Below, one piece after another: positions 28,763 to 36,939 of a stretch of DNA of 64,000 nucleotides. Positions within the stretch are counted from its first letter, which is position 1, and each line of letters opens with the position of its first letter. The notes beneath the pieces are model-generated. The model was not told the DNA's origin and searched no databases. It was given only the letters and a program-made list of their open reading frames with translations. The DNA is from Inquilinus limosus DSM 16000 (GTDB taxonomy: Bacteria; Pseudomonadota; Alphaproteobacteria; DSM-16000; Inquilinaceae). Made by a program: the position numbers and the translations under genes. The DNA is taken from the NCBI RefSeq assembly GCF_000423185.1, contig NZ_AUHM01000014.1, forward strand, positions 62,001 to 126,000. Direction: 5' to 3'.

Positions 28763-29596
28763 CTAGACGGATGCCGCGCCGCTGCGCTGCGGATCGCCGA
28801 ACCGGCTCTCCAGCCAGCGGACGGCGAAATCCGCCATCTCCGCCGCCGGGACCAGGACCGAGGGCGCGGCGCCGATGGTGCCGCGCGCTCCGCCGCCCGC
28901 GGCCAGGAAATCCTCGACCACGGTGGCGAAATAGCCCTCCGGCAGCCCGTCGACGATTGGGTCGGAGGTGTCGAACTCCTCGAACCGGCGCCAGACCGTC
29001 CGCCCATCCACCAGGATCGGCGCCTCGTAGCGCACCACCCGCTTGCCGGGGATCCGGGCCAGGTGCTCGGCATGGTGCAGCAGGCTCATGGCGTCGAGCG
29101 GGGCGCCGAGCATCAGCACCTTGCCGCGGGCCTGCACCAGCCTGGCGAAGGGCGATTGCTCGCCATAGCCGTAGTCGAGGGCGTGGCCGGCGGTGAACCA
29201 GTCGGCCCGGCCGCCGACGGCGGCGAAGGAGGCGCCGGGATTGGCGCTGCGCCGGGCGCCGGGCCGGGTGCGGACCAGCTCGGCGATGGCGCCGTTGAAG
29301 CGGCGGGCGCGGGACGAGGCCGGATCGAAGGGCGGGATGTCGTCGCGTAGCTCCGCCGGAACGTTGCCATCGTCGTCCAGCAGGTCGTGGTAGTCGTCGC
29401 TCCAGTCGGTGTAGACCAGGATCGTGCCGCCCGGGCCGATCACGTCGTGCAGGGCATCGATCAGGGCATCCGGCCCGCCGAGGATGCGCCCGACCGAGCG
29501 CAGCCCGGCATGCACCATCACCGAATCGTCGGCCCCGAGGCCGATCTCACGAAGCTGCGCGGCCAGCGTCCGCCGCGTGTGGATCTCCGCAGGCAA
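28763..29596 (-). CDS. AAC(3)-family N-acetyltransferase-like protein
   Basis: A 277-residue protein of the aminoglycoside 3-N-acetyltransferase (YokD) family, which transfers acetyl from CoA to an amine. Family signs are DSVMVHAGLRSVGRILGG at about 24-41, GPGGTILVYTDWSDDYHD, the central NPGASFAAVGGRADWFTAGHALDYGYGEQSPF and SLLHHAEHLARIPGKR with the conserved histidines at 174-175. The likely start is TTG at 29594-29596, because a clear GGAGG site sits 5 bp upstream; no ATG fits, the first being Met27 inside the family fold. It follows the heparinase-like gene by 14 bp on the same strand. Drug resistance is not implied: chromosomal members often act on other amines. Confidence 0.82.
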   Translation of the reverse strand: MPAEIHTRRTLAAQLREIGLGADDSVMVHAGLRSVGRILGGPDALIDALHDVIGPGGTILVYTDWSDDYHDLLDDDGNVPAELRDDIPPFDPASSRARRFNGAIAELVRTRPGARRSANPGASFAAVGGRADWFTAGHALDYGYGEQSPFARLVQARGKVLMLGAPLDAMSLLHHAEHLARIPGKRVVRYEAPILVDGRTVWRRFEEFDTSDPIVDGLPEGYFATVVEDFLAAGGGARGTIGAAPSVLVPAAEMADFAVRWLESRFGDPQRSGAASV

Positions 29597-29610
29597 TCGG
29601 GCCTCCGATC

Positions 29611-31275
29611 CTAAGCCAGCCGCCGCTCGCGGCGCAGGATCCACTGCACGCCGGTGCTCTCCGTCCCGACCTCGCCCCAGATCACCACCTGGGTGGTCTT
29701 GCGGCGCTCGGTGCCGCGGCCGAGATAGATGCCTTCCTCCAGCGCCACCTCGCCGCCATAGCCGCGCAGCCGCCAGCCGTCGCCGCTGGGCAGACGGATG
29801 ATGACCGAGCTGCCGCCCTGCACCGGCGACAGCTGCAGCGCCGGATGCAGGTGGAAGCGGATGGCGAAGGGCAGGCCGCGCGCGGCGTCGGTCTCGGCGA
29901 ACAGGATGTCCTCGCCGCGCAGCTCGTCGCCGCTGGCCGACAGCTCCAGCCGGCGGCGATGGACCAGCCCCAGCGCCTCGCGATAGCCGTCGTGCCAGGC
30001 GTCGATCAGCACCGAATGCGGCGTCTCCTGCCGGTCGACCTCGATGGTCCGCGGCCGCTTGCCGATGCCGGCATCGCGCAGGATCTCCGCCGAATCGCGG
30101 CCGGCGACGCAGAGCGTGGAATGGGCCGGCGTGCTGCGCAGGGCGGTGTGCCAGGCGCTGTCCTCGGCGCTGCCGCGACCGGGCCAGGCGCCGCAATTGA
30201 CGATCATGCGCTCGCGCCCGACCGACAGCTCGAAGGAGAGCAGCCCGGCATGGGCGCCGTCGTCGACGCCGGCCGGCGGCGGCGCGCCGACATCCAGCAG
30301 CAGCAGGGTGCGGCCGGCCATGGCGCGCTCGAAGCCGCTGTGCCGCGCGCTCTTCGGCGCCCTGCCCTTGGAATCGGCCTGGGCCAGCACGGCGTCGATC
30401 AGCACCGGCTCGCCCTCCTGCGCGTCGTTGAACAGGGCGAAGCCGCCGTCGCCATGGCGGTACAGGCGCAGCGCCGGCGCCATCCTGTCGATCGCCAGGT
30501 GCAGCGCGTCCGGCACATGCGCCTGGGCGGCGCGGAAGGCGGCGCGGATGTCGATCAGGTGGCGCAGCACGGTCAGATGGATCGCCGGGTTGCGCTGGAT
30601 GTGCCCGCCGTCGGGCAGGATCTGGCGCGGCAGGCACTTGCCGAGGATGCGCTGGGCCAGGTCCAGCCGTGGCCGGCCCTGGGGCAGGGCGACGGCGCCG
30701 TAGACCAGGCCGCGCACGGTCTGGATCTGGCGCGGGTCCATCGGATCGCCGTCGGCGACGCGGGTCAGGTGGCGCAGCTGCCGCGACAGGCTGGCGAAGA
30801 CCCGGGCCCGGAAGTCGTCATCGGCGCTGGCGCAGAAGAAGTCGTGGGCGCCGAGCCAGCTGGCGATGCGCTGGCCCAGGATGTCCGGCCGCCAGGTCAG
30901 CGGGTGCCAGCGGTCGTAGCGCTCGATCCAGTGGTCGATCAGCCGCCGCGCCTGGCGCCGGGCCTGGTCGCCGCCGGCGGCGCGCAGGTCGCGCAGCCAT
31001 TCGAAGCCGTGCAGCGCCTCGATGAACTCGGGGGCGGCGCCGAACGGCTCCCATGGCGCGGCGGCGGCGGCCTCGTAGGTCTGGCCGCCCAGCCGGTACT
31101 GGCCGGCGATCAGGGCGGCGCCGCGTTCGGCATCGCCCGGCCAGGGATCGGGCGGCACCATCAGCAGGTCGCGCGGACCCTTGCGCCCCAGCGCCACCGA
31201 GTAGAGCGGGTTCGAATAGGCGAACCGCGCCAGCTGGTCCTGGACGCTGCGGGTGAGGGCGCGCGGATCCCGCAT
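29611..31275 (-). CDS. Heparinase II/III family protein
   Basis: A 554-residue protein. An alpha-helical N-terminal toroid (about 50-290) includes PWEPFGAAPEFIEALHGFEWLRDLRA and GGHIQRNPAIHLTVLRHLIDIRAAF. A C-terminal beta-sandwich (about 310-550) includes LSFELSVGRERMIVNCGAWPG, STPAHSTLCVAG and WILRRERRLA. Such proteins sit beside purH in many alphaproteobacteria; whether they cleave a polysaccharide is unknown. No signal peptide is evident. The start lies 3 bp after the rpe stop, so the genes form an operon rpe - heparinase-like - AAC(3)-like - possibly purH. Confidence 0.9.
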   Translation of the reverse strand: MRDPRALTRSVQDQLARFAYSNPLYSVALGRKGPRDLLMVPPDPWPGDAERGAALIAGQYRLGGQTYEAAAAAPWEPFGAAPEFIEALHGFEWLRDLRAAGGDQARRQARRLIDHWIERYDRWHPLTWRPDILGQRIASWLGAHDFFCASADDDFRARVFASLSRQLRHLTRVADGDPMDPRQIQTVRGLVYGAVALPQGRPRLDLAQRILGKCLPRQILPDGGHIQRNPAIHLTVLRHLIDIRAAFRAAQAHVPDALHLAIDRMAPALRLYRHGDGGFALFNDAQEGEPVLIDAVLAQADSKGRAPKSARHSGFERAMAGRTLLLLDVGAPPPAGVDDGAHAGLLSFELSVGRERMIVNCGAWPGRGSAEDSAWHTALRSTPAHSTLCVAGRDSAEILRDAGIGKRPRTIEVDRQETPHSVLIDAWHDGYREALGLVHRRRLELSASGDELRGEDILFAETDAARGLPFAIRFHLHPALQLSPVQGGSSVIIRLPSGDGWRLRGYGGEVALEEGIYLGRGTERRKTTQVVIWGEVGTESTGVQWILRRERRLA

Positions 31276-31278
31276 CGC

Positions 31279-31944
31279 TCAGTTTTTGCCGCGCAGGGCG
31301 GCGAGGTTGGCGGCGTAGGCCTTGGGCCCGCCGCGGAAGGCGGCGGTGCCGGCGACCAGCGTGTCGGCGCCGGCGGCGATCACCCGCGGCGCCGTCTCCG
31401 GCGTGATACCGCCGTCGACCTCGAGCCGCACGTCGCGGCCGCCCTTGTCGATCATGGCGCGCAGCCGGGCGATCTTGTCGAGCTGGCTCTCGATGAAGCT
31501 CTGCCCGCCGAAGCCGGGATTGACGGTCATCACCAGCACGAGGTCGATGTCGCCCAGCAGCTCCTCGACCATGGCGACCGGCGTGCCGGGGCTCAGCACC
31601 ACCCCCGGCGACTTGCCGAGGGAGCGGATCAGCTGGACGGTGCGGTGCGGGTGCGGTCCGGCCTCGGGGTGGAAGCTGATGCGGTCGACCCCCGCCTCGG
31701 CGAAGGCCGGGATATAGGGATCGGCCGGGCCGATCATCAGATGGGTGTCGAAGGGCAGGGCCGAGCAGGGGCGCAGCGCCTTCACCACGCTGGGGCCGAA
31801 GGTGATGTTGGGCACGAAATGCCCGTCCATGACGTCGAGGTGCAGCCAGTCGGCCCCGGCCTCGGTCATGGCGCGAGCCTCCTCGCCCAGGCGGGCGAAG
31901 TCGGCGGAGAGGATGGAGGGGGCGATCAGGACCGGCTTGACCAT
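31279..31944 (-). CDS. rpe: Ribulose-phosphate 3-epimerase
   Basis: Interconverts ribulose 5-phosphate and xylulose 5-phosphate in the pentose phosphate pathway. The 221-residue TIM barrel shows IAPSILSADFARL at the N-terminus, the active-site loop HLDVMDGHFVPNITFGP, VMTVNPGFGGQSFI and VDGGITPETA near the phosphate site. The start is taken at MVKPVLIAP, whose ATG has GAGGACGATC upstream; a start four codons earlier is also possible. The downstream heparinase-like gene begins 3 bp after the stop. Confidence 0.97.
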   Translation of the reverse strand: MVKPVLIAPSILSADFARLGEEARAMTEAGADWLHLDVMDGHFVPNITFGPSVVKALRPCSALPFDTHLMIGPADPYIPAFAEAGVDRISFHPEAGPHPHRTVQLIRSLGKSPGVVLSPGTPVAMVEELLGDIDLVLVMTVNPGFGGQSFIESQLDKIARLRAMIDKGGRDVRLEVDGGITPETAPRVIAAGADTLVAGTAAFRGGPKAYAANLAALRGKN

Positions 31945-32005
31945 GATCGTCCTCATAACAAGGGACCGACCGCGTCACAACCGTGACGAAGCCGGCAAGG
32001 CCGAA

Positions 32006-32041
32006 GGACCGGCCGGGGCGCCGCGGCGCCCCGGCCGGTCC
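32006..32041. terminator. Perfect 36-bp palindrome downstream of the sugar ABC operon
   Basis: Two 18-base arms, GGACCGGCCGGGGCGCCG and its exact complement, meet without a loop. The palindrome lies 8 bp after the substrate-binding protein stop and about 60 bp before the rpe start. It could end the ABC operon, but only a short U-run follows on the minus strand (TT) and a TTTT on the plus strand, so function as a terminator, processing block or protein site is open. Confidence 0.5.
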
Positions 32042-32048
32042 GCGGGTT

Positions 32049-32996
32049 TTACTTCGCCTTCGCCAGGAACTCCTGGACGTTGTCCGGGGTCACGGTGTCG
32101 AGGCCGACATAGGTGATCTCGTCCACCTTCTCGCCCTTCTTCAGCTTCTGCAGGATCTCCATCGCCAGCACGCCCATCTGGTAGGGCTGCTGCCCGATCA
32201 GGCCGTTGGCGTAGCCGTCGCGCAGCAGTTCCAGCTCCGGCTTCAGCGTGTCGGCCGAGACCAGGACGATCTCCTTCGACGCCAGCTTGGCCTTGATCGG
32301 TTCGGCGAAGTTGCGGAAGGCGTCGGGCACGAACAGCGGCCAGCCGCCGACCGGCAGCAGCGCGTCGATGTCGGGATGCGCGGTCAGCGTGTCCTGCAGC
32401 TGCTGCACCGCCAGGGCGGCGTCGTCGTTGCAGTACAGCGGCGATCCCTCGACCTGGGTCCAGCCCTGGCCCAGCCCGTCGATCACGCCGCGCACGCGGT
32501 CGTTCAGATTGGCCGCGGCCGGGCCGCCGGAGACCATGGCGAAGGTGCCGCCGTCGGGCTTCAGCTTGGCCGCCATCTCGCCGATCGCCTTGCCCATGGC
32601 GTAGTTGTCGGTGCCGACGAAGGCCTGGCGCTTGGAGCCCGGCGCGTCGGCGTCGAAGGTGATGGTCGGGATGCCGGCCTCGACCGCCTGGTTGATGACG
32701 TTGGTCATGGCGTCGACATCGGCCACCGAGATGGCGAGGCCGTCGATGCCCTGGGTGATCAGGTCCTGCACGATCTGCGCCTCGCTGGCCGGCTCGTGCT
32801 CCACCGGGCCGATATAGACGCATTCGACGCCCAGCTTCTGGGCGGCCTCCATGCAGCCGTCGCGCGACAGGTCGAAATAGGGGTTGTTCATGGCCTTCGG
32901 CACCAGGGCGAAGCGCAGCTTGTCCTGCGCGTTGGCGCCACCCGCCATGGCCAGGACCGCGCCGAGCGCGGCCGCGGCCAAAAGAAGCTTCCTCAT
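32049..32996 (-). CDS. Sugar ABC transporter substrate-binding protein (CUT2 type)
   Basis: A 315-residue periplasmic binding protein. The signal peptide is residues 1-23 (MRKLLLAAAALGAVLAMAGGANA, cleavage before QDK). The mature part has the type 1 periplasmic fold of ribose/fructose-like binders: FALVPKAMNNPYFDLSRDG, GIDGLAISVADVDAMTNVINQAVEAGIPTITFDAD and FVGTDNYAMGKAIGE. The ATG is preceded by GGGAGGACGAGCATT. It is the 3'-most gene of a three-gene operon with permease and single-domain ATPase. The sugar is not deducible. Confidence 0.93.
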   Translation of the reverse strand: MRKLLLAAAALGAVLAMAGGANAQDKLRFALVPKAMNNPYFDLSRDGCMEAAQKLGVECVYIGPVEHEPASEAQIVQDLITQGIDGLAISVADVDAMTNVINQAVEAGIPTITFDADAPGSKRQAFVGTDNYAMGKAIGEMAAKLKPDGGTFAMVSGGPAAANLNDRVRGVIDGLGQGWTQVEGSPLYCNDDAALAVQQLQDTLTAHPDIDALLPVGGWPLFVPDAFRNFAEPIKAKLASKEIVLVSADTLKPELELLRDGYANGLIGQQPYQMGVLAMEILQKLKKGEKVDEITYVGLDTVTPDNVQEFLAKAK

Positions 32997-33033
32997 AATG
33001 CTCGTCCTCCCTCGTTGAACTCTCTTGTGCGCC

Positions 33034-34074
33034 TCAGGCCGCCCGCTTGGACCGGATGCGGTCCAGCAGCACCGCCAGGATGATGAAAACGCCGACGAAG
33101 AAATCCTGCCAATAGGGCTGCACGCCGCCCAGGATCAGGCCGTTGCGGATCACCTCGATCAGCGCCGCGCCGGTGACGGCGCCGAGCGGGCCGCCGAGGC
33201 CGCCGGTCAGGTTGGCGCCGCCGATCACCGAGGCGGCGATCACCCGCAGCTCGTAGCCGACGGCGGTGTTGGCGGGGGCGGAGCCGAGCCAGGCCAGCAG
33301 CAGCACGCCGGTGAAGGCGGCGAGGGCGCTGCAGAACACGTAGACCGAGATCTTGATCCGCTCGACCGGCACGCCGGTCAGCGCCGCCGCCTTCTCGTTG
33401 CCGCCGATGGCGAAGACGTGCCGGCCCCACTGCATGTGCCGCAGCAGGAACCAGATCATCACGGCCAGCGCCGCCATGTAGATCAGCGACGGCGGCAGGA
33501 TGCCGAAGATCGGGTCGGTGCCCAGCACCCGGAACAGGTCCTTGGCCGGGCCGGCGGTGGGCGAGCCGCGGCCCTGGGTGACGACATAGACCAGGCTGCG
33601 GCAGACGCTGAGCATGCCGAGCGTGGTGACGAAGGGCGACAGGCCGAGCCGGGCGATCAGGAGCCCATTGACCAGCCCGACCACGCCGCCGACGGCCACC
33701 CCCGCCAGCACGCCGAAGGCCAGCGCCAGGCCCGGCCAGTCGACGAAGATCGGCCAGTCGGCGGTCCAGGTCATTGCCAGGCTGGTGGCGACGGCGCCGA
33801 GCGCCATCACCGACCCGACCGACAGGTCGATGCCCGCCAGGATGATCACCAGCGTCTGCCCCAGCGCCGCGATGGCGATGTAGGAGAAGTTCTGGGCGAC
33901 GTTCTGCAGGTTGCGCTCGGTCAGGAACTTGTCCGAGGCGATCGTCATGACCACCATCAGGATCACCAGCGCCGCCAGGACGTAGGTGATCTGGGACGAC
34001 ATGATCCGGTGCAGCGGGCCCTGCCGCCGGACATTGTCGAAATTCATCGTCGCGGAGTTGGCGGCCTGGGCCAT
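33034..34074 (-). CDS. Sugar ABC transporter permease (RbsC/FrcC type)
   Basis: A 346-residue inner-membrane permease with about 8-10 helices. The family core LVIILAGIDLSVGSVMALGAV lies at about 95-115, and GGNEKAAALTGVPVERIKISVYV and SVIGGANLTGGLGGPLGAVTGAALIEVIRNGL are typical. The start ATG overlaps the ATPase stop by one base (TAATG), so the genes are coupled. One such permease would form the homodimeric channel with the ATPase and binding protein encoded beside it. Confidence 0.94.
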   Translation of the reverse strand: MAQAANSATMNFDNVRRQGPLHRIMSSQITYVLAALVILMVVMTIASDKFLTERNLQNVAQNFSYIAIAALGQTLVIILAGIDLSVGSVMALGAVATSLAMTWTADWPIFVDWPGLALAFGVLAGVAVGGVVGLVNGLLIARLGLSPFVTTLGMLSVCRSLVYVVTQGRGSPTAGPAKDLFRVLGTDPIFGILPPSLIYMAALAVMIWFLLRHMQWGRHVFAIGGNEKAAALTGVPVERIKISVYVFCSALAAFTGVLLLAWLGSAPANTAVGYELRVIAASVIGGANLTGGLGGPLGAVTGAALIEVIRNGLILGGVQPYWQDFFVGVFIILAVLLDRIRSKRAA

Positions 34075-34814
34075 TACGCCGCCTCCAGCGCGCCGGTGAT
34101 CAGGCCCGTCACCTCCTCGGGCGAGCTCTCGGCGATGCGCTTGTCGGCGACCTTGCGGCCGCGGCGCATCACGATCACCCGGTCGCACACCTCGAACACG
34201 TCGGGCATGCGGTGGCTGATCAGGATCACGGCGATGCCGCTGTCTCGCAGCCGGCGGATCAGCTCCAGCACCTCGTGCACCTGGCGCACGCTGATCGCCG
34301 CGGTCGGCTCGTCCATCAGGATCAGCTTGGCGTTGGACAGGCGGGTGCGGGCGATGGCCACGGCCTGGCGCTGCCCGCCCGACATCAGCCGGACCAGGTC
34401 GCCGGCGCGGGTCTCCGACTTCAGCTCGGCGAACAGCTCCTGCGCCCGCCGGTTCATGGCGCCATGGTCCAGCCGCCGCAGCGGCCAGGCGCCCTTCTTC
34501 AGCTCGCGGCCCAGGAAGACATTGGCGGCGGCGGTCAGGTTGTCGGCCAGGGCCAGGTCCTGATAGACCACCTCGATCCCGGCCTCGCGGGCGTCGACCG
34601 GCTTGTGGAAATGCACCGGCTTGCCCTCCAGCAGCATCTCGCCGGAGGTCGGCGGGAAGTTGCCGGCCATGACCTTGACCAAGGTGGACTTGCCGGCGCC
34701 GTTGTCGCCCATCAGCCCAACCACCTCGCCGGGCTCGATCGACCAGCTGACGCCGGTCAGGGCGTGAATCGCCCCGAAATGCTTGGCAATGTCGCGCAGC
34801 TCCAGAAGCGCCAT
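34074..34814 (-). CDS. Sugar ABC transporter ATP-binding protein (single domain, FrcA-like)
   Basis: A 246-residue ATPase with one nucleotide-binding domain, unlike the duplicated RbsA type. Walker A GLMGDNGAGKSTLVKV lies near residues 33-48, the signature MSGGQRQAVAIAR near 143-155 and Walker B KLILMDEPTAAI near 160-172. The H-region is ILISHRMPDVFEVCDRVIVMRRGR. FrcA of fructose transport is the best-known single-domain example. The ATG has GGAGGAACGGAGCGGG upstream, and it heads the transporter operon. Confidence 0.94.
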   Translation of the reverse strand: MALLELRDIAKHFGAIHALTGVSWSIEPGEVVGLMGDNGAGKSTLVKVMAGNFPPTSGEMLLEGKPVHFHKPVDAREAGIEVVYQDLALADNLTAAANVFLGRELKKGAWPLRRLDHGAMNRRAQELFAELKSETRAGDLVRLMSGGQRQAVAIARTRLSNAKLILMDEPTAAISVRQVHEVLELIRRLRDSGIAVILISHRMPDVFEVCDRVIVMRRGRKVADKRIAESSPEEVTGLITGALEAA

Positions 34815-34931
34815 CCCGCTCCGTTCCTCCCTGGCCCCGGTGATCCCGGCCTCGTTCGGGCGGAACTGTGAAAGAGAGCGCGGCGAAGCGCAAATTGTTT
34901 TTGTCTGATTATTAGCGAAAGAGTGAGGGGA
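34815..34931. promoter_or_regulatory. Intergenic region upstream of the sugar ABC operon
   Basis: This 117-bp gap contains an AT-rich patch (ATTGTTTTTGTCTGATTATTAG, 34893-34914) that stands out from the local GC level. On the minus strand it offers a TAATAATC box upstream of the ABC operon, the probable promoter. It also contains the end of rsmB. No regulator gene for the transporter is adjacent. Confidence 0.4.
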
Positions 34932-36227
34932 TCAGGACCGCCGCTTCAGCCGGGCGATGTGGAAGCCGTCGAGGCCGCCGAGGTCCGGCCAGTGCGAGGG
35001 CAGGGTGCGGACGTCGCCGGCCGGGGTCAGGAACTCGGCCGACCCGCCGACCTCCGACGCCGCCACCGGCACGCGGATCAGGCGGTCGTCCTCGGCCAGC
35101 AGCCGGTCGATCTGCGCCTCGCCCTCCTCGGGCAGCAGCGAGCAGGTGCACCAGATCAGGATGCCGCCCGGCCGCACCAGCTCGACCGCGCGGCGCAGCA
35201 TCCGCGCCTGCGCCGCGGCCAGCTTGGCCACGTCCTCCGGCCCCTTCAGCCGCGGCACGTCGGGGTGGCGGCGGATGGTGCCGGTGGCGCTGCAGGGCGC
35301 ATCCAGCAGCACGCCGTCATAGGGGGCGCCGCCGGTGAAGGTCTCGGCCTCCGCAGTGTGCAGCTCGGCGGCGAGGCCGAGCCGGCCGAGATTCTCCGCC
35401 ACCCGCTTCAGCCGCCGGGTCGAGCGGTCGAGCGCGGTCACCGCGGCGCCGGCGGCGGCCAGCTGCGCCGTCTTGCCGCCCGGTGCTGAGCAGAGGTCGA
35501 GGATGCGGCGGCCCGGGATCGGGCCGAACAGCCGGGCCGGCAGGGCGGCGGCGGCGTCCTGCACCCACCAGGCGCCCTCGGCGAATCCCGGCAGCTCCGG
35601 CACCAGGCCGCCGGCCTCGCGCCGCAGCGTCCCGGTCGGGAGCGGCCGGGCGTCGAGCTGCCCGGCCCAGAGATCGGGGTCGGCCTTGACCGAGAGGTCC
35701 AGCGGCGCCTCGTGCAGATGCGCCTCGGCGATGGCGGCGGCGGTGGCGGCGCCATAGGCCTCGGCCAGGCGCGACCACAGCCAGTCCGGCGTGTTCAGCC
35801 GGGCGGCGTCCTGACCGGCCAGAAGGGCCGGGCCGTCCTCGGCCAGCCGGCGCAGCACGGCGTTGACCAGGCCCTTCATGCCGGCGAAGCCGGTCAGCCC
35901 GGCCAGCTCGACCGAGGTGTCGACCGCGGCGTGCGACGGCGTCGCCAGGAACAGGCGCTGGGCCAGGCCCAGGCGCAGCACGTCGCGCACCGTGGCGGCG
36001 CCCCGCGGCAGCGGCGTGTTCAGCGCGCCGTCGATCAGCGCGTCGATCTGGCCCAGGCGGCGCAGCGTGGTGGTCAGCAGCAGGCGGGTGAAGGCGCGGT
36101 CGCGCGGTTCCATGCCCTGCAGGGCGAGATGGGAATCGAGGGCCTCGTCGATCGGGCGCCGCTGCGCCAGAACGGCCCGCAGCAGCTCGACGGCGGCCTT
36201 GCGCGTGGCCAATCCGGTGTCGGTCAT
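34932..36227 (-). CDS. rsmB: 16S rRNA m5C methyltransferase RsmB/Sun family
   Basis: A 431-residue RsmB/NOL1-NOP2-Sun enzyme that methylates a cytosine of 16S rRNA (C967 in E. coli). The N-terminal NusB-like RNA-binding domain (about 1-135) includes RDRAFTRLLLTTTLRRLGQIDALI. The SAM-dependent domain (about 235-431) includes RILDLCSAPGGKTAQLAAAGAAVTALDRS. The two cysteines of the family mechanism are in LLDAPCSATGT and IWCTCSLLPEEGE. The start MTDTGLAT was chosen by homology; an ATG six codons upstream is possible and neither has a strong ribosome site. In many alphaproteobacteria it is close to rpe and purH; here an ABC transporter lies between. Confidence 0.94.
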   Translation of the reverse strand: MTDTGLATRKAAVELLRAVLAQRRPIDEALDSHLALQGMEPRDRAFTRLLLTTTLRRLGQIDALIDGALNTPLPRGAATVRDVLRLGLAQRLFLATPSHAAVDTSVELAGLTGFAGMKGLVNAVLRRLAEDGPALLAGQDAARLNTPDWLWSRLAEAYGAATAAAIAEAHLHEAPLDLSVKADPDLWAGQLDARPLPTGTLRREAGGLVPELPGFAEGAWWVQDAAAALPARLFGPIPGRRILDLCSAPGGKTAQLAAAGAAVTALDRSTRRLKRVAENLGRLGLAAELHTAEAETFTGGAPYDGVLLDAPCSATGTIRRHPDVPRLKGPEDVAKLAAAQARMLRRAVELVRPGGILIWCTCSLLPEEGEAQIDRLLAEDDRLIRVPVAASEVGGSAEFLTPAGDVRTLPSHWPDLGGLDGFHIARLKRRS

Positions 36228-36329
36228 GCGCGGGATGTAGACCATCGGCGCCGGGCGGACCAGTGCCAACGCGCACTTTCGCGTTCGGCCCCGCCGCGCC
36301 ATGCTGGGGCAAAGAGGGAGAACACGCCG

Positions 36330-36800
36330 ATGCCGCCGGACACCACCGCCGCCCGCCGCCTGTATCTGGAGGACCTCGAGGTCGGGCAGCGCTTCGGCTC
36401 GGGCACTGTCGCGGTCACGCCCGAGGCGATCAAGGCCTTTGCCGCCCAGTTCGACCCGCAGCCCTTCCATCTCGACGAGGAGGCGGCGAAGGCGACCTTC
36501 TTCGGCGGGCTCGCGGCCAGCGGCTGGCACACCGCGGCCCTGACCATGAAGCTCCTGGTCGGCGGCGAGTTCCTGCCGGTGGGAGGGCTGATCGGCGGCG
36601 GCACCGACGAGATGCGCTGGCCGCGCCCGGTGCGCCCGGGCGACGTGCTGCGGGTCGAGAGCGAGGTGCTGGAGATCCGGCCGTCCCGGTCGCGCCCCGA
36701 CCGCGGCATGGTCAAGACCCGGATCACCACCCTGAACCAGGCCGGCGAGCCGGTGCAGGTGATGGTCGCGAACATGGTGGTTCCCAGGCGGCCGGCTTAG
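36330..36800 (+). CDS. MaoC-like dehydratase
   Basis: A 156-residue hot-dog-fold protein of the MaoC family, which hydrates enoyl-CoA or related thioesters. Visible motifs are YLEDLEVGQRFGSGTVAVTPEAIKAFAAQFDPQPFHLDEEAA, with Asp and His as the usual catalytic pair, and FFGGLAASGWHTAALTMKLL. The ATG follows AAAGAGGGAGAACACGCCG. It is divergent from rsmB and followed by a repeat. The substrate is unknown. Confidence 0.9.
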   Translation: MPPDTTAARRLYLEDLEVGQRFGSGTVAVTPEAIKAFAAQFDPQPFHLDEEAAKATFFGGLAASGWHTAALTMKLLVGGEFLPVGGLIGGGTDEMRWPRPVRPGDVLRVESEVLEIRPSRSRPDRGMVKTRITTLNQAGEPVQVMVANMVVPRRPA

Positions 36801-36825
36801 CTGGCTTGGCGGCCTTTCTCCTTCC

Positions 36826-36916
36826 CGTCATGGCGAGGAGCGAAGCGACGTGGCCATCCAGGGGCCGGTGCGAGCGGCCCTGGATGGCCACGCCCCTACG
36901 GGGCTCGCCATGACGG
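36826..36916. repeat. CGTCATGGCGAG palindromic repeat, copy 1
   Basis: A 91-bp imperfect palindrome: CGTCATGGCGAGGAGCGAAG at the left, GGGGCTCGCCATGACGG at the right, with TGGCCATCCAGGG/CCCTGGATGGCCA as inner arms. It lies between MaoC (plus) and HAD (minus). The closely similar copy at 39223-39319 lies in the same orientation, and the two flank the HAD-LysE-GNAT block. Confidence 0.9.
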
Positions 36917-36939
36917 GTCAATACTTCAGACGACGGGCC

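Noticed and set aside
28763-29596. Reading the AAC(3)-like gene as an antibiotic resistance determinant.
   Set aside because: It is chromosomal, embedded between housekeeping genes and not associated with mobile elements. The family includes members with other substrates.
36228-36245. Earlier start of rsmB at 36245.
   Set aside because: It adds six residues not typical of the family and has no better ribosome site. Kept only as an alternative.
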